Assembly (NCBI GenBank): GCA_963668605.1
Contig: OY764903.1
Location: forward strand, 1 to 64,000
Length of the DNA: 64,000 nucleotides
Origin: G963668605 sp963668605
GTDB taxonomy: Bacteria; Acidobacteriota; Terriglobia; Bryobacterales; Bryobacteraceae
Direction of reading: 5' to 3'
The number at the start of each line of letters is the position of its first letter. Position 1 is the stretch's first letter. The notes beneath the pieces were generated by a model that saw only the letters and a list, made by a program, of their open reading frames with translations, made no database searches and was not told the DNA's origin. Shown here piece by piece: positions 9,182 to 18,209 of the stretch. The translations under genes and the position numbers were made by a program.

Positions 9182-9198
9182 GGCTCCGGTCCGGAGCC
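9182..9198. repeat. small perfect inverted repeat after the redoxin gene
   Basis: GGCTCCG-GTC-CGGAGCC: a 7-bp stem with 3-nt loop, 15 bp after the redoxin stop. It has no T tract. It may help end transcription or protect the 3' end, and sits next to the REP-like element. Confidence 0.4.
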
Positions 9199-9215
9199 GG
9201 CGACAGTGGGCCAGG

Positions 9216-9262
9216 TTTGGCCGGGTCTGGGGACCCGGCGCGGTCCAGGGGGACCGCCCCCC
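9216..9262. repeat. REP-like double-hairpin element, copy 1
   Basis: 47-nt GC-rich element made of two adjacent hairpins: CCGGGTC/GACCCGG (loop TGGG) and CGGTCC/GGACCG (loop AGGG), ending in CCCCCC. A second copy at 19358-19404 matches it at 45 of 47 positions, and the two differences fall in the first loop. It lies between the redoxin gene and nuoI, in non-coding DNA. Confidence 0.6.
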
Positions 9263-9284
9263 GGAGTACACTGAGGGTAAAGGG

Positions 9285-9743
9285 ATGCCAGTCAACATTT
9301 CGGACATTATCGGAAACACTGCGGCTATCGCCAAAGGCATGGGCGTCACGCTAAAGGAGATGCTTTCTCCGACCCTGACGGACTTGTATCCCGACGCGCC
9401 GCCCGTTTTCCAGGAACGCTATCGCGGCAAGCACGTCCTGCAACGCGACGAGAACGGACTGGAAAAGTGCGTCGCCTGTTTTCTATGCGCCGCCGCGTGC
9501 CCGTCGAACTGCATCTACATTGAGGCCGCCGAAAATACGGACACCGTGCGCATCAGCGGCGGAGAGCGCTACGCCAAGGTTTATAACATCGACTATAACC
9601 GCTGCATTTTCTGCGGGTACTGCGTCGAGGCCTGCCCGACCGACGCCATTACGCATGGCCACGGTTTTGAACTTGCCAGCTACAACACGTCGACACTGAT
9701 CATGCGCAAAGAACAGTTGCTCACGATTCAGCCGGCGCGCTGA
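9285..9743 (+). CDS. nuoI: NADH-quinone oxidoreductase subunit I-like, 2x[4Fe-4S]
   Basis: 152-aa ferredoxin-like subunit. Two cluster motifs: C62-x2-C65-x2-C68-x3-C72-P and C107-x2-C110-x2-C113-x3-C117-P. RYRGKHVLQRDENGLEKCVACFLC and YNIDYNRCIFCGYC are typical of NuoI, which links the peripheral-arm clusters to the quinone site of complex I. No other nuo gene is nearby, so it is an isolated or second copy. Follows the REP-like element. The last 16 bp overlap the convergent DinB gene. Confidence 0.85.
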   Translation: MPVNISDIIGNTAAIAKGMGVTLKEMLSPTLTDLYPDAPPVFQERYRGKHVLQRDENGLEKCVACFLCAAACPSNCIYIEAAENTDTVRISGGERYAKVYNIDYNRCIFCGYCVEACPTDAITHGHGFELASYNTSTLIMRKEQLLTIQPAR

Positions 9744-10231
9744 GCGTCCCCGCTTCCTGCATCCCAGACCGGCGCCGGACGGCCCGCAATCCAGACGATG
9801 AAATCGGTCAGCGGCGGCTTCGCGCCCAGTGCGCGTAGCCGTGCCGCACATTGTCCGCGGTGATATTGGCTGTGCATGACTACCTGCATGAGCGCTTCGG
9901 CGAAGGTCGCGTGCGCGTCCGGCAGGTGAGGAAGCAGCACGATGCGCGAGAGCGACGCCATGTCGAGTTGGTTCACGATAGCGAGTTCTTCGGCGTGGGC
10001 TGCACGGAACAGAGACTCGAAGGCGTCGAGCGTGGGCGGTTGGACCAGCTCCGTTTCCAAATCGAAGGGGCGATCCAGAAAGCGCGACAGGAAAAACCGC
10101 TGGACCAGCACTATGTGGTGTAGCGTGGTGCGCAGCGCGTCGTCCGCGGCCGCGTAATTGCGAACCGCCTGGAAAATGGCGGCATCGGCCCAGAACAGAT
10201 GGGCGTAGAGCGAACGCAGCATCTCGACCAT
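9728..10231 (-). CDS. DinB/DUF664 family metal-binding protein
   Basis: 167-aa four-helix-bundle protein of the DinB/YfiT family. The probable metal triad is His38 or His39 (LHHIVLVQ), His120 and His124 (HSQYHRGQ). Members are metal-dependent thiol S-transferases or proteins of unknown function. The long upstream extension of the frame is rejected because it would overlap the transporter promoter and gene; the ATG at 10231 fits the family start (MVEMLRSLYAHLFWAD). Confidence 0.75.
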   Translation of the reverse strand: MVEMLRSLYAHLFWADAAIFQAVRNYAAADDALRTTLHHIVLVQRFFLSRFLDRPFDLETELVQPPTLDAFESLFRAAHAEELAIVNQLDMASLSRIVLLPHLPDAHATFAEALMQVVMHSQYHRGQCAARLRALGAKPPLTDFIVWIAGRPAPVWDAGSGDAQRAG

Positions 10232-10359
10232 TCGTCTATTGAAGCACGGATCCGGCCTCCTGATGCACAAAGCCAGCAGGCCCGCTCCGCGCGCTACGTT
10301 ACAGGCAACGTTTACTCCGGGCCGGACCGGCGCGCAAGACACGGGGGGCGCATCGCTGA

Positions 10360-10365
10360 TAGAAT
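10360..10365 (+). promoter_or_regulatory. putative -10 box of the FucP-like gene
   Basis: TAGAAT, 14 nt before the ATG at 10380. It predicts a leader of only about 8 nt. No clear -35 box and no good ribosome binding site are seen. Confidence 0.3.
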
Positions 10366-10379
10366 CATTGGCGGACACC

Positions 10380-11801
10380 ATGAGTACCAACAAGAAAAGC
10401 CTCTTCGTAACCGATGACGGGAAGAACCTGATGTTCACCTTCATCCTTGTGAGTTCCCTGTTTCTGTTATGGGGATTCTGCAACGGGATGATCGACGTCA
10501 TGGACAAGCACTTCCAGGACGAGTTGGGACTCTCGAAGTCGCAATCGGCGTGGGTGCAGTTTGCGCACTATCTTGGATATTTCCTGATGTCGGTGCCCGC
10601 CGGATGGCTGGCCAGCAAGCTCGGATATAAAGGCGGCATCATCACAGGCCTGCTGATCGTGGCGTTGGGCGGCTTCTGGTTTGTTCCGGCCACATACATT
10701 AATTCGCTGGTTCACGAAGGGCTCGTCTCGGCCAACATGGCGTTCGTCGCGTTTCTCGCCGGCGTCTGCCTGATCGCCACCGGCCTCACGTTTCTTGAGA
10801 CGATAGCCAACCCTTACACGACCGTGTTGGGCAGTCAGCGCTATGCAGCCACGCGCATCAATCTTGCGCAATCCTGCAACGGGATCGGCTGGATTTTTGG
10901 TCCGATCGTCGGCAGCATGTTCTTCTATTCGAAGGACGCCGCGGGCCTCAGTACCGGCAGCCAGACGCTGTATATCCCATACGTCGGCGTTGCGGTGGTC
11001 GTGATTGTGCTCGCCGCCGTTTTCTACTTCTCCAACATCCCCGACATTAAAGCCGAAGACGATTACCACCTGGACGATTCCAGCGTGCCTGTCTCGCATT
11101 CCATCTGGAAGCATCCGCACTTCGTCATGGCGGTTGCGGCCCAGTTCTTTTATGTCGCGGCGCAGGCCGGCATCTTCAGCTTCTTCATCAACTATATGAC
11201 CGCCGATGTTCCCGCCATTCCGGCCTCCTGGGATCGTGCGATGACGAATCTGGCCGCGCAATCCGGCTTCCTGCACGATTGGGTGCTCGGCTGGTTTGAG
11301 ACCAACAAGGCCGGCGTTCTCGCCATCAGTAACAAGGGCGCTTCGAATCTGGCGGCGCTCGGTTTTGTGTTCTTCCTGGTGGGACGATTCAGCGGCGCCG
11401 TCCTGCTGAAGAAGTACTCCGCCCACATGATTCTGGGCCTCTACGCCGTGCTCAATGTGGTTATGACGTTCCTGGTGTTCTGTAAACTGGGATGGATTTC
11501 GGTGGTGTGCGTATTCCTGAGCTATTTCTTCATGTCGATCATGTTCCCGACGATTTTCGCACTTGGAATTTTTGGTCTGGGCGCGCGGGCCAAACGGGCC
11601 TCATCCTACATCGTCATGGCGATCATGGGTGGCGCCATTCTGCCCAAGCTGATGGGCCATGTTGCCGACTTGTACGACATGTCGCGCAGTTTCATCGTGC
11701 CGATGGTCTGCTTCGCCTTTGTGGCCTTCTATGCCTTCAACTGGCCCAAGTACAGCAAGGCAGAGTCACTGAACGGTGTGAAGACGGGCGCGGGGCACTG
11801 A
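10380..11801 (+). CDS. fucP: MFS sugar permease, FucP (L-fucose:H+ symporter) family
   Basis: 473-aa inner-membrane transporter with 12 predicted membrane segments. FucP-family marks: LLWGFCNGMIDVMDKHFQDELGLSKSQSAWVQ in TM1 and its loop, YFLMSVPAGWLASKLGYKGG, and the FLETIANPYTTVLG motif in TM5. The central loop (KAEDDYHLDDSSVPVSHSIWK) and an extra periplasmic stretch around 11220-11330 make it longer than E. coli FucP. Substrate is likely a hexose or deoxyhexose but cannot be fixed. No sugar-catabolic gene is adjacent. Confidence 0.85.
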   Translation: MSTNKKSLFVTDDGKNLMFTFILVSSLFLLWGFCNGMIDVMDKHFQDELGLSKSQSAWVQFAHYLGYFLMSVPAGWLASKLGYKGGIITGLLIVALGGFWFVPATYINSLVHEGLVSANMAFVAFLAGVCLIATGLTFLETIANPYTTVLGSQRYAATRINLAQSCNGIGWIFGPIVGSMFFYSKDAAGLSTGSQTLYIPYVGVAVVVIVLAAVFYFSNIPDIKAEDDYHLDDSSVPVSHSIWKHPHFVMAVAAQFFYVAAQAGIFSFFINYMTADVPAIPASWDRAMTNLAAQSGFLHDWVLGWFETNKAGVLAISNKGASNLAALGFVFFLVGRFSGAVLLKKYSAHMILGLYAVLNVVMTFLVFCKLGWISVVCVFLSYFFMSIMFPTIFALGIFGLGARAKRASSYIVMAIMGGAILPKLMGHVADLYDMSRSFIVPMVCFAFVAFYAFNWPKYSKAESLNGVKTGAGH

Positions 11802-11818
11802 CAGATCGGGTCCTCGCT

Positions 11819-12022
11819 TTAGGACGCGATCTCGCGCGGCCACGCTTTGACGCTTTTTCCTAATTCCCGGGACGCCGGTCTGCGCCTGCCGTCCTGGAGC
11901 CTCTGATAACGCTCGAGGGAATGGATCAAATCCTGCACGGCTGCTCTCCTCTGGAACAACGTCTCGAGTTGTTGCGCAAGCGACAGATCACTAACAGGGG
12001 GAGGTGTAGAAAGGCGCGTCAT
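11819..12022 (-). CDS. small hypothetical protein
   Basis: 67-aa frame with helical, amphipathic composition (SLAQQLETLFQRRAAVQDLIHSLERYQRL) and a basic C-terminus. Nothing recognised; no signal peptide or Cys. Convergent with the FucP-like gene, in an otherwise empty 340-bp gap before the coxD end. Codon use is like its neighbours, but it could be spurious. Confidence 0.4.
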   Translation of the reverse strand: MTRLSTPPPVSDLSLAQQLETLFQRRAAVQDLIHSLERYQRLQDGRRRPASRELGKSVKAWPREIAS

Positions 12023-12145
12023 AGAATAGAACTATCAGTAGTCATACGCCATGGCAATTAGGTGTTTATGGGTGATTCTGCGCGCATAGGCTATTAGAAA
12101 ACACACGCCGAGGCGGGTAATACCAAATTTTCTAAGTGGATGACC

Positions 12146-12514
12146 TTAGTGAGTGGCAGGCGGCGCCTGTGCTGGCGCGGCGCTCGGCACGGGTACTTTC
12201 AGCGTCGCGGGAATCGGGTCCCTTCGCGATTCCACATCGATGAAGCAGAAGATCAGGAAGACGGCCAGGAAGACCAGCCCGCAGACGAATATGATCGCGT
12301 TGATCGGCTTGTCCCATAGCAGGTGCATGAAGAACAGCGCGACCAGTGAGGCCTTGATCGAGGCGATAGTCATCGCGATAAAGACATTGATGATCGGCGA
12401 GCCGAAGTTAACGCCCGATGCAGTCACTGTAATGGCCGTCAGCATCAGGAGGGCGAGAAGCACTCCGGTATAAAGTTTCGTAGAGCCGTGTTCGACGTGT
12501 GCGTGTGCGCTCAT
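12146..12514 (-). CDS. coxD: cytochrome c oxidase subunit IV
   Basis: 122-aa, three membrane segments (about 15-35, 42-65, 72-95) with the subunit IV signature SIKASLVALFFMHLLWDKP. C-terminal Pro/Ala tail. It stabilises the oxidase and is not catalytic. The ATG at 12514 is chosen over a TTG at 12517 because AAGGAG lies 6 nt upstream. Last gene of the respiratory operon; 10 bp after coxC. Confidence 0.85.
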   Translation of the reverse strand: MSAHAHVEHGSTKLYTGVLLALLMLTAITVTASGVNFGSPIINVFIAMTIASIKASLVALFFMHLLWDKPINAIIFVCGLVFLAVFLIFCFIDVESRRDPIPATLKVPVPSAAPAQAPPATH

Positions 12515-12524
12515 CAATGTCTCC

Positions 12525-13187
12525 TTAACTGATCAGGTAGAGCAACGGGAATAGGTAGATCCAGATCAGATCCACCAGGTGCCAGTACAGCCCGACAATG
12601 TCGACGGGCGAATTGTAGGCGGCGCTGAAGTCGCCGCGAATCGTGCGCCAGAGCACCCAGCCGATCGCACACATGCCGCCGAGAATGTGCAGACCGTGCA
12701 GCCCGGTCATCATGAAGTAGAAGCTAAAGAACATGAACTGGCCGGGCACGCTGTCGCCGGTGTGATGGTAATACTTGCCGGGCAGCAGCCCATCGTGGAA
12801 CTTGTGCGAGTACTCGATGTATTTGACGCCCAGGAAAATGCCGGCGAAGAGTAGCGTCAGCAACAGGGCGGCAATCAGCTTCTTGCGGTTTCCCTGGCGC
12901 GAGAAGTGGACGCCCATTACCATCGTGAAGCTGGAAAGCAGTAGCACGACGGTGTTGATCGCCCCCATTGTGCGGTCCAGGTGGTGGTGCGCCGCCATGA
13001 ATGCCTCGTGATGACGGCTTTGCATCAGGGCGAAGCCGACGAAGAGGCCGCCGAAAAGCAGCAGTTCCGTGACCAGGAACAGCCACATGCCGATCTTGCT
13101 GGCGTCGACCTGCTGCTCCATGTCTTTGAAGTGATCCTGCAGGCCGGGCTCATGCTGCCGATCGACGGAATGGGTTGAACCGATCAT
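12525..13187 (-). CDS. coxC: cytochrome c oxidase subunit III
   Basis: 220-aa subunit III with five membrane segments (GMWLFLVTELLLFGGLF, INTVVLLLSSFTMVMGV, LIAALLLTLLFAGIFLG and others). The HGLHILGG motif and the C-terminal HLVDLIWIYLFPLLYL are hallmarks. The His-rich loop MQSRHHEAFMAAHHHLDR is normal for the family. Start overlaps the coxA stop (ATGA), so translation is coupled. Confidence 0.92.
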   Translation of the reverse strand: MIGSTHSVDRQHEPGLQDHFKDMEQQVDASKIGMWLFLVTELLLFGGLFVGFALMQSRHHEAFMAAHHHLDRTMGAINTVVLLLSSFTMVMGVHFSRQGNRKKLIAALLLTLLFAGIFLGVKYIEYSHKFHDGLLPGKYYHHTGDSVPGQFMFFSFYFMMTGLHGLHILGGMCAIGWVLWRTIRGDFSAAYNSPVDIVGLYWHLVDLIWIYLFPLLYLIS

Positions 13188-14818
13188 GCGTGATCCTCGG
13201 TCGGATAGAAGTCATACGGGCCGTCCGTCACCACGGGAACCTCGACGAAGTTATGCGTAATCGGCGGGGAACTGGTGCGCCATTCGAGCGAGAGTCCGCC
13301 CCAGGGATTGTCCGGCGCATCGGGCTTCTTGCGCAGCGAAGCGAAGAGCGTGATCGCGCAGATCATCAGGCCCAGTCCCAGAATCCAGGAGCCGAAGGTG
13401 GAGAACATGTGCAGCGGTTGGAACTGGTCGAGGTAGTTGTAATAGCGTCTCGGCATGCCGCGGCTGCCCAACACGAACTGTGGAATGAAGGTCCAGTTGA
13501 AGCCGATGAAGACAAGCCCGGCGGCGATGGCGGCCCACTTCTCGCTGTACATTCGGCCGAACATCTTCGGCCACCAGTAATGGATGCCGCCGAGAAAAGC
13601 AATGGTCGTGCTACCCATCATGACGTAATGGAAGTGCGCCACGACGAAGTAGGTATCGTGCAGGTGCACGTCGGTGGCAATCGAGCCGAGGAACAGGCCG
13701 GTGAGTCCTCCGATGCCGAACAGCAGCAGGAACATGATGGCGTAGAGCATCGGGGCTTTCAGTTGAATCGATCCGCGGTACATCGTTGCCAGCCAGTTGA
13801 AGACCTTGATCGCCGACGGGATCGCAACGAGAAACGTGAGGAACGAGAAGATCGCGCCGGCCAGGCGCGACTGGCCGCTCACAAACATGTGATGGCCCCA
13901 GACCAGAAAGCTTATGAAGGCGATCGCCACGCTCGAATACGCGATGGCTTTGTAGCCGAAGATGGTCTTGCGCGAGAAGACAGGGATGATCTCGCTGATG
14001 ATCGCCATGCCGGGCAGAATCATGATGTAGACGGCCGGGTGCGAATAGAACCAGAAGAAGTGCTGGAACAGCACGGGGTCGCCGCCGAGCCGCGCGTCGA
14101 AGATGCCGATGCTGAAGACCCGCTCCATCATCAGCAGCAGCAGTGTGATGGCGAGCACGGGAGTTGCCAGAATCTGAATGATCGCCGTCGCATAGATGCC
14201 CCAGCAGAACAGCGGCATCTTGAACCACGTCATGCCCGGCGCGCGCAGCTTGTGGATGGTGGCGATGAAGTTCATGCCCGTGAAGATCGACGAGAAGCCG
14301 AGGATGAAAGCGGCCAACGTCATCGTGGTGACGGCGCCGCCCGTCGATGTGCTGTACGGCGTGTAGAACGTCCAGCCCGTATCGACGCCGCCGGTCACCA
14401 TGGCGGTCAAGGCGAAGAGCGAGCCAATTACGTAGACGTAATAGCTTGCCAGATTCAGCTTGGGGAAGGCGACATCCTTGGCGCCGATCATCAGCGGCAG
14501 GACAAAGTTGCCTAGCGCCGCCGGAATCGACGGGATGATAAAGAGAAAGATCATAATCGCGCCGTGCAGCGTGAAGGCGCGGTTGTAGCTTTCGGCGCTC
14601 ATGATCGTCTGCTTCGGCGTCAGCAATTCCAGGCGGATGAGCATGGCGAAGATGCCGCCCAAGAAGAACGCAAACAGGATCGACCACAGATACATGACAC
14701 CGATGCGTTTGTGGTCCAGCGTGAAGGCCCACGACTTCCAGCCGTGCGTCTCATTCAGATAACTACTGTGTTCGGCGCTGCCGCCGGAGTGACTCGGTAC
14801 TGCCAAAACATCAGCCAT
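13184..14818 (-). CDS. coxA: cytochrome c oxidase subunit I (A2-type haem-copper oxidase)
   Basis: 544-aa catalytic subunit with 12 or more membrane segments, carrying low-spin haem and the haem-Cu(B) site. Seen: Cu(B) His in WFYSHPAVYI, the HH pair in LVWGHHMF and haem ligands in HDTYFVVAHFHYVMMG. The usual HPEVY glutamate is replaced and Tyr-Ser precedes the His (YSHPAVY), the A2-subfamily pattern known from caa3 oxidases such as that of Rhodothermus. The ATG at 14818 is used (GAGG box 6 nt upstream); the open frame further upstream overlaps coxB. Confidence 0.93.
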   Translation of the reverse strand: MADVLAVPSHSGGSAEHSSYLNETHGWKSWAFTLDHKRIGVMYLWSILFAFFLGGIFAMLIRLELLTPKQTIMSAESYNRAFTLHGAIMIFLFIIPSIPAALGNFVLPLMIGAKDVAFPKLNLASYYVYVIGSLFALTAMVTGGVDTGWTFYTPYSTSTGGAVTTMTLAAFILGFSSIFTGMNFIATIHKLRAPGMTWFKMPLFCWGIYATAIIQILATPVLAITLLLLMMERVFSIGIFDARLGGDPVLFQHFFWFYSHPAVYIMILPGMAIISEIIPVFSRKTIFGYKAIAYSSVAIAFISFLVWGHHMFVSGQSRLAGAIFSFLTFLVAIPSAIKVFNWLATMYRGSIQLKAPMLYAIMFLLLFGIGGLTGLFLGSIATDVHLHDTYFVVAHFHYVMMGSTTIAFLGGIHYWWPKMFGRMYSEKWAAIAAGLVFIGFNWTFIPQFVLGSRGMPRRYYNYLDQFQPLHMFSTFGSWILGLGLMICAITLFASLRKKPDAPDNPWGGLSLEWRTSSPPITHNFVEVPVVTDGPYDFYPTEDHA

Positions 14819-14828
14819 AGCGCCCTCG

Positions 14829-15770
14829 TTACTGCAAAGATTTGATGAACTCAATCACGGCCAGGATTTCACGTTCTCGCAGCAATCCCTGGAAAGTCGG
14901 CATGATCGGCTCGAAACCCGCGACGACTTTCGCTTGGGGCTGCAGAATCGATTCGCGGACGTAGTTGGCGTCCACCATCACGCTCTTGCCGTCGGCCAGT
15001 TTGGCCTCGTGGCCCCAGATTCCCTTGAAACTCGGACCCTGCCCACGCACGCCGTCGAGCGAGTGGCAGGTGTTGCAGCCGCGATTTTCCCAGATCACGC
15101 GGCCCAGATCCTTGAGCGGCATCGTGCGCGATTGCTCGTCGCCCTCTTCCAGCCATTTCTGATAGGTTGCATCGTCGTCGACCCAGATCTTCGCCATCAT
15201 GTCGGAGTGCGATTTGCCGCAATACTCGGCGCAGAAAACCTGGTGCATGCCGGTCTTCGTAGGCTGGAACCATAACTCGGTGTAGCGGCCCGGTACGACA
15301 TCCTGTTTGATGCGCATCGTCGGGATGAAGAAGCTGTGAATCACGTCGTCCGACGACATCACCAGCTTCACCGGCTTACCGACCGGAACGTGAATCTCGT
15401 TGATCGTGCGAGTACCGTTGGCGTACTCGAACGACCAGAGCCACTTCTTGGCGCTGACTGTGATTTCGATGGAATCCTGCGGCGCAACGCCGTTGGCTAT
15501 GTAGCCGTTTAATCCCCACACGAAGATGCCGATCAGGATCAGCAGCGGAATCACGCTCCAGATAATTTCAAGCTTCGTGTTGTGCGTGAAGTGCGGCGTC
15601 GGACCAGTCATCTTCGAGCGGCGGTAGCGCCACGCGAAATAGCCGGTCAGAACTGCGATCAACAAAAAGAAGACGACGTTCAAAAAGACGATGAACAGAT
15701 ACAGGTTGTCATAGCCCCTTGCGTAGTCGCTGCCTTCGACGGGCAGAATCAGTGAACGAAGCCAGTTCAT
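14829..15770 (-). CDS. coxB: cytochrome c oxidase subunit II with fused cytochrome c domain (caa3 type)
   Basis: 313-aa. Two membrane helices (about 25-48 and 70-90), then a periplasmic cupredoxin domain with the dinuclear CuA ligands His145, Cys180, Glu182, Cys184, His188 and Met191 (CAEYCGKSHSDMM). A C-terminal cytochrome c domain has haem site C232-NT-C235-H236 and probable distal Met in EPIMPTF. The fusion lets electrons pass from complex III's cytochrome straight to CuA. Lies 7 bp after SCO and 10 bp before coxA. Confidence 0.93.
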   Translation of the reverse strand: MNWLRSLILPVEGSDYARGYDNLYLFIVFLNVVFFLLIAVLTGYFAWRYRRSKMTGPTPHFTHNTKLEIIWSVIPLLILIGIFVWGLNGYIANGVAPQDSIEITVSAKKWLWSFEYANGTRTINEIHVPVGKPVKLVMSSDDVIHSFFIPTMRIKQDVVPGRYTELWFQPTKTGMHQVFCAEYCGKSHSDMMAKIWVDDDATYQKWLEEGDEQSRTMPLKDLGRVIWENRGCNTCHSLDGVRGQGPSFKGIWGHEAKLADGKSVMVDANYVRESILQPQAKVVAGFEPIMPTFQGLLREREILAVIEFIKSLQ

Positions 15771-15777
15771 TTCGCTC

Positions 15778-16587
15778 CTAAACGTTTCCTTTCGCGACCG
15801 GATGGCGTTCGGCGCGCCACAAGCGCAGCAACACGAATCCGAGAATCAACATGACCAACACGCCGCCACCGCGCATAATATTGGCGGCGAAGGGCACGTA
15901 CGAGCGCGCCGCGGGATCATAGTGGAAACAGAACAGCAGCAACTGATCCACCGAAAGCTTGAACTTTCCCTCTGAGGCTTCGGTGAGCGCGAGCCGCAGA
16001 TCCCGCACCTTAAATTGGATGCCGTAAAGGTAGCGCGAGACGCGTCCATCCGGAGTCAGGATCATGATGGCGGCATTGTGGATGAACTGCTGCTGCTGCG
16101 CGTCGTACTTATAACGAAAGCCAACCTGAGCGGCGAGCTTCTTGACATTGCCGTCGTGGTCGACCAGAAAGTGCCAGCCCGGGGCGGGGCGCTCATAGGC
16201 GGCCAGGTAGCCCTGCTTCTTGGCGGCTGCCAGATTGAAGGTCTCTTCGGGATCGATGCTCACGGTGACGATCTCGAATTCGCTGCCGGGTGTCCAGGGA
16301 ATCTCGCGCAATGCCTTAACCTGCGCGTTCATGACCAGATTGCAGAGCATCGGACAACGGTAATAGACCAGATTCAGAATCACCGGGCGGCCGCTCTGAA
16401 AAAACTGCTTGAGCTGCACGGGATACCCGTTCTCGCCGATGAAGGTGAGGTTCAGGTCGACCGGCTGTCCGACGCGCTCGGTGATGCCCACGCCCTCCAT
16501 CTCCGGGGGCAGAACATCGCTCGGCGCAGCGCAGACAGCGGCGGCGCAGAGCAAGCTAGCGAGCGGGAGTCGCCGCCAGGGGCGCAT
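15778..16587 (-). CDS. SCO1/SenC copper chaperone for the CuA site
   Basis: 269-aa thioredoxin-fold copper chaperone that helps load CuA of subunit II. Copper site: Cys78 and Cys82 in YRCPMLCN, and His170 in QQFIHNAAI. N-terminal leader (residues 1-21) and, unusually, a C-terminal membrane helix (about 238-260). The start overlaps the preceding gene by 32 bp. Position just before coxB fits an assembly role. Confidence 0.88.
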   Translation of the reverse strand: MRPWRRLPLASLLCAAAVCAAPSDVLPPEMEGVGITERVGQPVDLNLTFIGENGYPVQLKQFFQSGRPVILNLVYYRCPMLCNLVMNAQVKALREIPWTPGSEFEIVTVSIDPEETFNLAAAKKQGYLAAYERPAPGWHFLVDHDGNVKKLAAQVGFRYKYDAQQQQFIHNAAIMILTPDGRVSRYLYGIQFKVRDLRLALTEASEGKFKLSVDQLLLFCFHYDPAARSYVPFAANIMRGGGVLVMLILGFVLLRLWRAERHPVAKGNV

Positions 16588-17005
16588 TGGCTGCTCCTTG
16601 CTGCGCGGCCGGCGCTGGAGCGCCGGGCAGCGCGACCACGACGGGTGTGGGTTTGGAAGGATACTTCAGTTTGCCCTCGGCCGCTTCTTGCGCGAGCAGT
16701 TCGATGCCGCGTTCGATAGGCAGGCGGACGACGCCGGCATTGCGGTCGATGTACTGATACGAGTGCAGCTCCGCATCTTCCTTGGCGCGCACGTTGCGCA
16801 AGTCGTCGAAAATCGGGACCATCTGCTTTTGATAAACCTGTTGCTCGCTGACGTGGTCGAAATAGTACTGCACGCCGAGGATCACGGCCACCAGAATGAC
16901 GATCGTGCCAAGGCCAAGGACGGCGATAAACCAGCTCTTCGGTTCGCCCTTATCGTAGCCGTCTGTTTGCGGCGTCACAGCGTGCTTGTTTGTAATTGGA
17001 TCCAT
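16556..17005 (-). CDS. small membrane-anchored protein of the ACIII/oxidase operon
   Basis: 149-aa protein, function unknown. Short cytoplasmic N-terminus, one membrane helix (about 25-47, SWFIAVLGLGTIVILVAVILG), then a conserved-looking periplasmic stretch (QQVYQKQMVPIFDDLRNVRAKEDAELHSYQYID and IERGIELLAQE), and a Pro/Ala-rich tail. No haem or metal motif. It sits between actF and SCO, so it may be a structural or assembly factor linking complex III and the oxidase. ATG at 17005 chosen (AAGGAA box); an in-frame ATG at 17029 would overlap actF. Confidence 0.7.
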   Translation of the reverse strand: MDPITNKHAVTPQTDGYDKGEPKSWFIAVLGLGTIVILVAVILGVQYYFDHVSEQQVYQKQMVPIFDDLRNVRAKEDAELHSYQYIDRNAGVVRLPIERGIELLAQEAAEGKLKYPSKPTPVVVALPGAPAPAAQQGAANAPLAATPAR

Positions 17006-17021
17006 CGCCGTTTTCCTTCCG

Positions 17022-18209
17022 CTAGACATTCTTAAAATGCAGCGACTGCTCGAAGCGCAGATCGCCGGCGGCCACCAGCGAGCGCCGCCGCAGCCGGCCC
17101 CAGAACACGAATGCATAGATGCCGCCGACAGCCAGGAACGTCACCCCGTCAAGCCAGTGCAAGTGGAACTGGTGCGGGTCCAGCGTCGGCATCACCACCC
17201 AGTGCAGATCGACGTAGTGCATCAGTAGAATCCAGATCGAGATCGCGGCCAGCACGTTCAGGTTGCGCTTGCCGGCGCGCGCCAGCAGTACGACGAAGGG
17301 CACGATGAAGTGGCCAACGAGCAGCAGCGCGCTGATCCAAATCCAGTTGCCGTGCATGCGCTCCTTGTACCAGATCGTCTCTTCGGGAATGTTCGCGTAC
17401 CAGATCAGCAGATATTGCGAGAAGGCGATGTAGGCCCAGAAGATGGTCAGCGCGAAGAGCCACTTGCCGAGGTCGTGGTAGTGCTCCAGGTTGATCGTGT
17501 TAACGAGCAGGCCGGCGCGGCGCAGCAGAATGCAGATCAGCGTCAGCGCGGCCATGAAGGCGAGCGCTCCGCCGGAGTAGATGTAGATGCCGAAGATTGT
17601 GGAATACCAGTGCGGTTCGAGCGACATGAGCAGGTCGACCGAAGCGCTGGTCACCGTGATCATGGCGGCCAGAAGGCCCGGCGCGCTCCACCACGAGATC
17701 TTGCGAATCCGTTCGAGCGAACCGCCGCCGTCCTGCGCCACCGAGTGCCGGTAGAGATTGAGCGCGAGCACCGTCCAGACGATGAAGTAGGCCGCCATGC
17801 GCGCCAAAAAGAAGCCCGGGTTGAAAAAGTTCATCTTGAACTGCATCACTGCATCGTTCGAATAGAACTCTTTATGCGACCACTCGTAGAGCAATGGAAT
17901 GTTCAGGCCAATGGGAACGAACAACAGCGCGGCCGCGGGAATCGTGACCATGATGTTCTCCATCATGCGGCGCACGGTCACGCTCCAGGCCGAGCCGGTC
18001 ATATGTTGCACCATCACAAAGAACAGCGCGCCCAGCGCGATGGTCGTAAAGAACATGTAGTTGACGAGGTACGATGCCGCGAATTGCTTCGCATTGCCGA
18101 GCCAGCCGATCAGCGAGCCGGCGATCGCGGCGAGAGCGATGAATACGATCACATTACGGCCGCGCGTCCACGAGCGCTCGTCCAGATGGTAGTTGTCGGC
18201 GCGGCTCAT
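17022..18209 (-). CDS. actF: alternative complex III subunit ActF (membrane quinol subunit)
   Basis: 395-aa integral membrane protein with about 10 helices, the smaller NrfD/ActC-like subunit of ACIII (quinol:electron acceptor oxidoreductase). Family-type segments: SWTRGRNVIVFIALAAIAGSLIGWLG near the N-terminus, KEFYSNDAVMQFKMNFFNPGFF and RMHGNWIWISALLLVGHFIVPFVVLL. Does not bind a recognisable cofactor. ATGA overlap with actE. Confidence 0.9.
   Translation of the reverse strand: MSRADNYHLDERSWTRGRNVIVFIALAAIAGSLIGWLGNAKQFAASYLVNYMFFTTIALGALFFVMVQHMTGSAWSVTVRRMMENIMVTIPAAALLFVPIGLNIPLLYEWSHKEFYSNDAVMQFKMNFFNPGFFLARMAAYFIVWTVLALNLYRHSVAQDGGGSLERIRKISWWSAPGLLAAMITVTSASVDLLMSLEPHWYSTIFGIYIYSGGALAFMAALTLICILLRRAGLLVNTINLEHYHDLGKWLFALTIFWAYIAFSQYLLIWYANIPEETIWYKERMHGNWIWISALLLVGHFIVPFVVLLARAGKRNLNVLAAISIWILLMHYVDLHWVVMPTLDPHQFHLHWLDGVTFLAVGGIYAFVFWGRLRRRSLVAAGDLRFEQSLHFKNV

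Noticed and set aside
12023..12145. Terminator after coxD
   Set aside because: Only a 5-bp stem (CTAAG/CTTAG) without a T run was found; too weak to call.
13175..14515. 446-codon plus-strand frame
   Set aside because: Antisense to coxA; low-complexity charged composition typical of GC-rich shadow frames.
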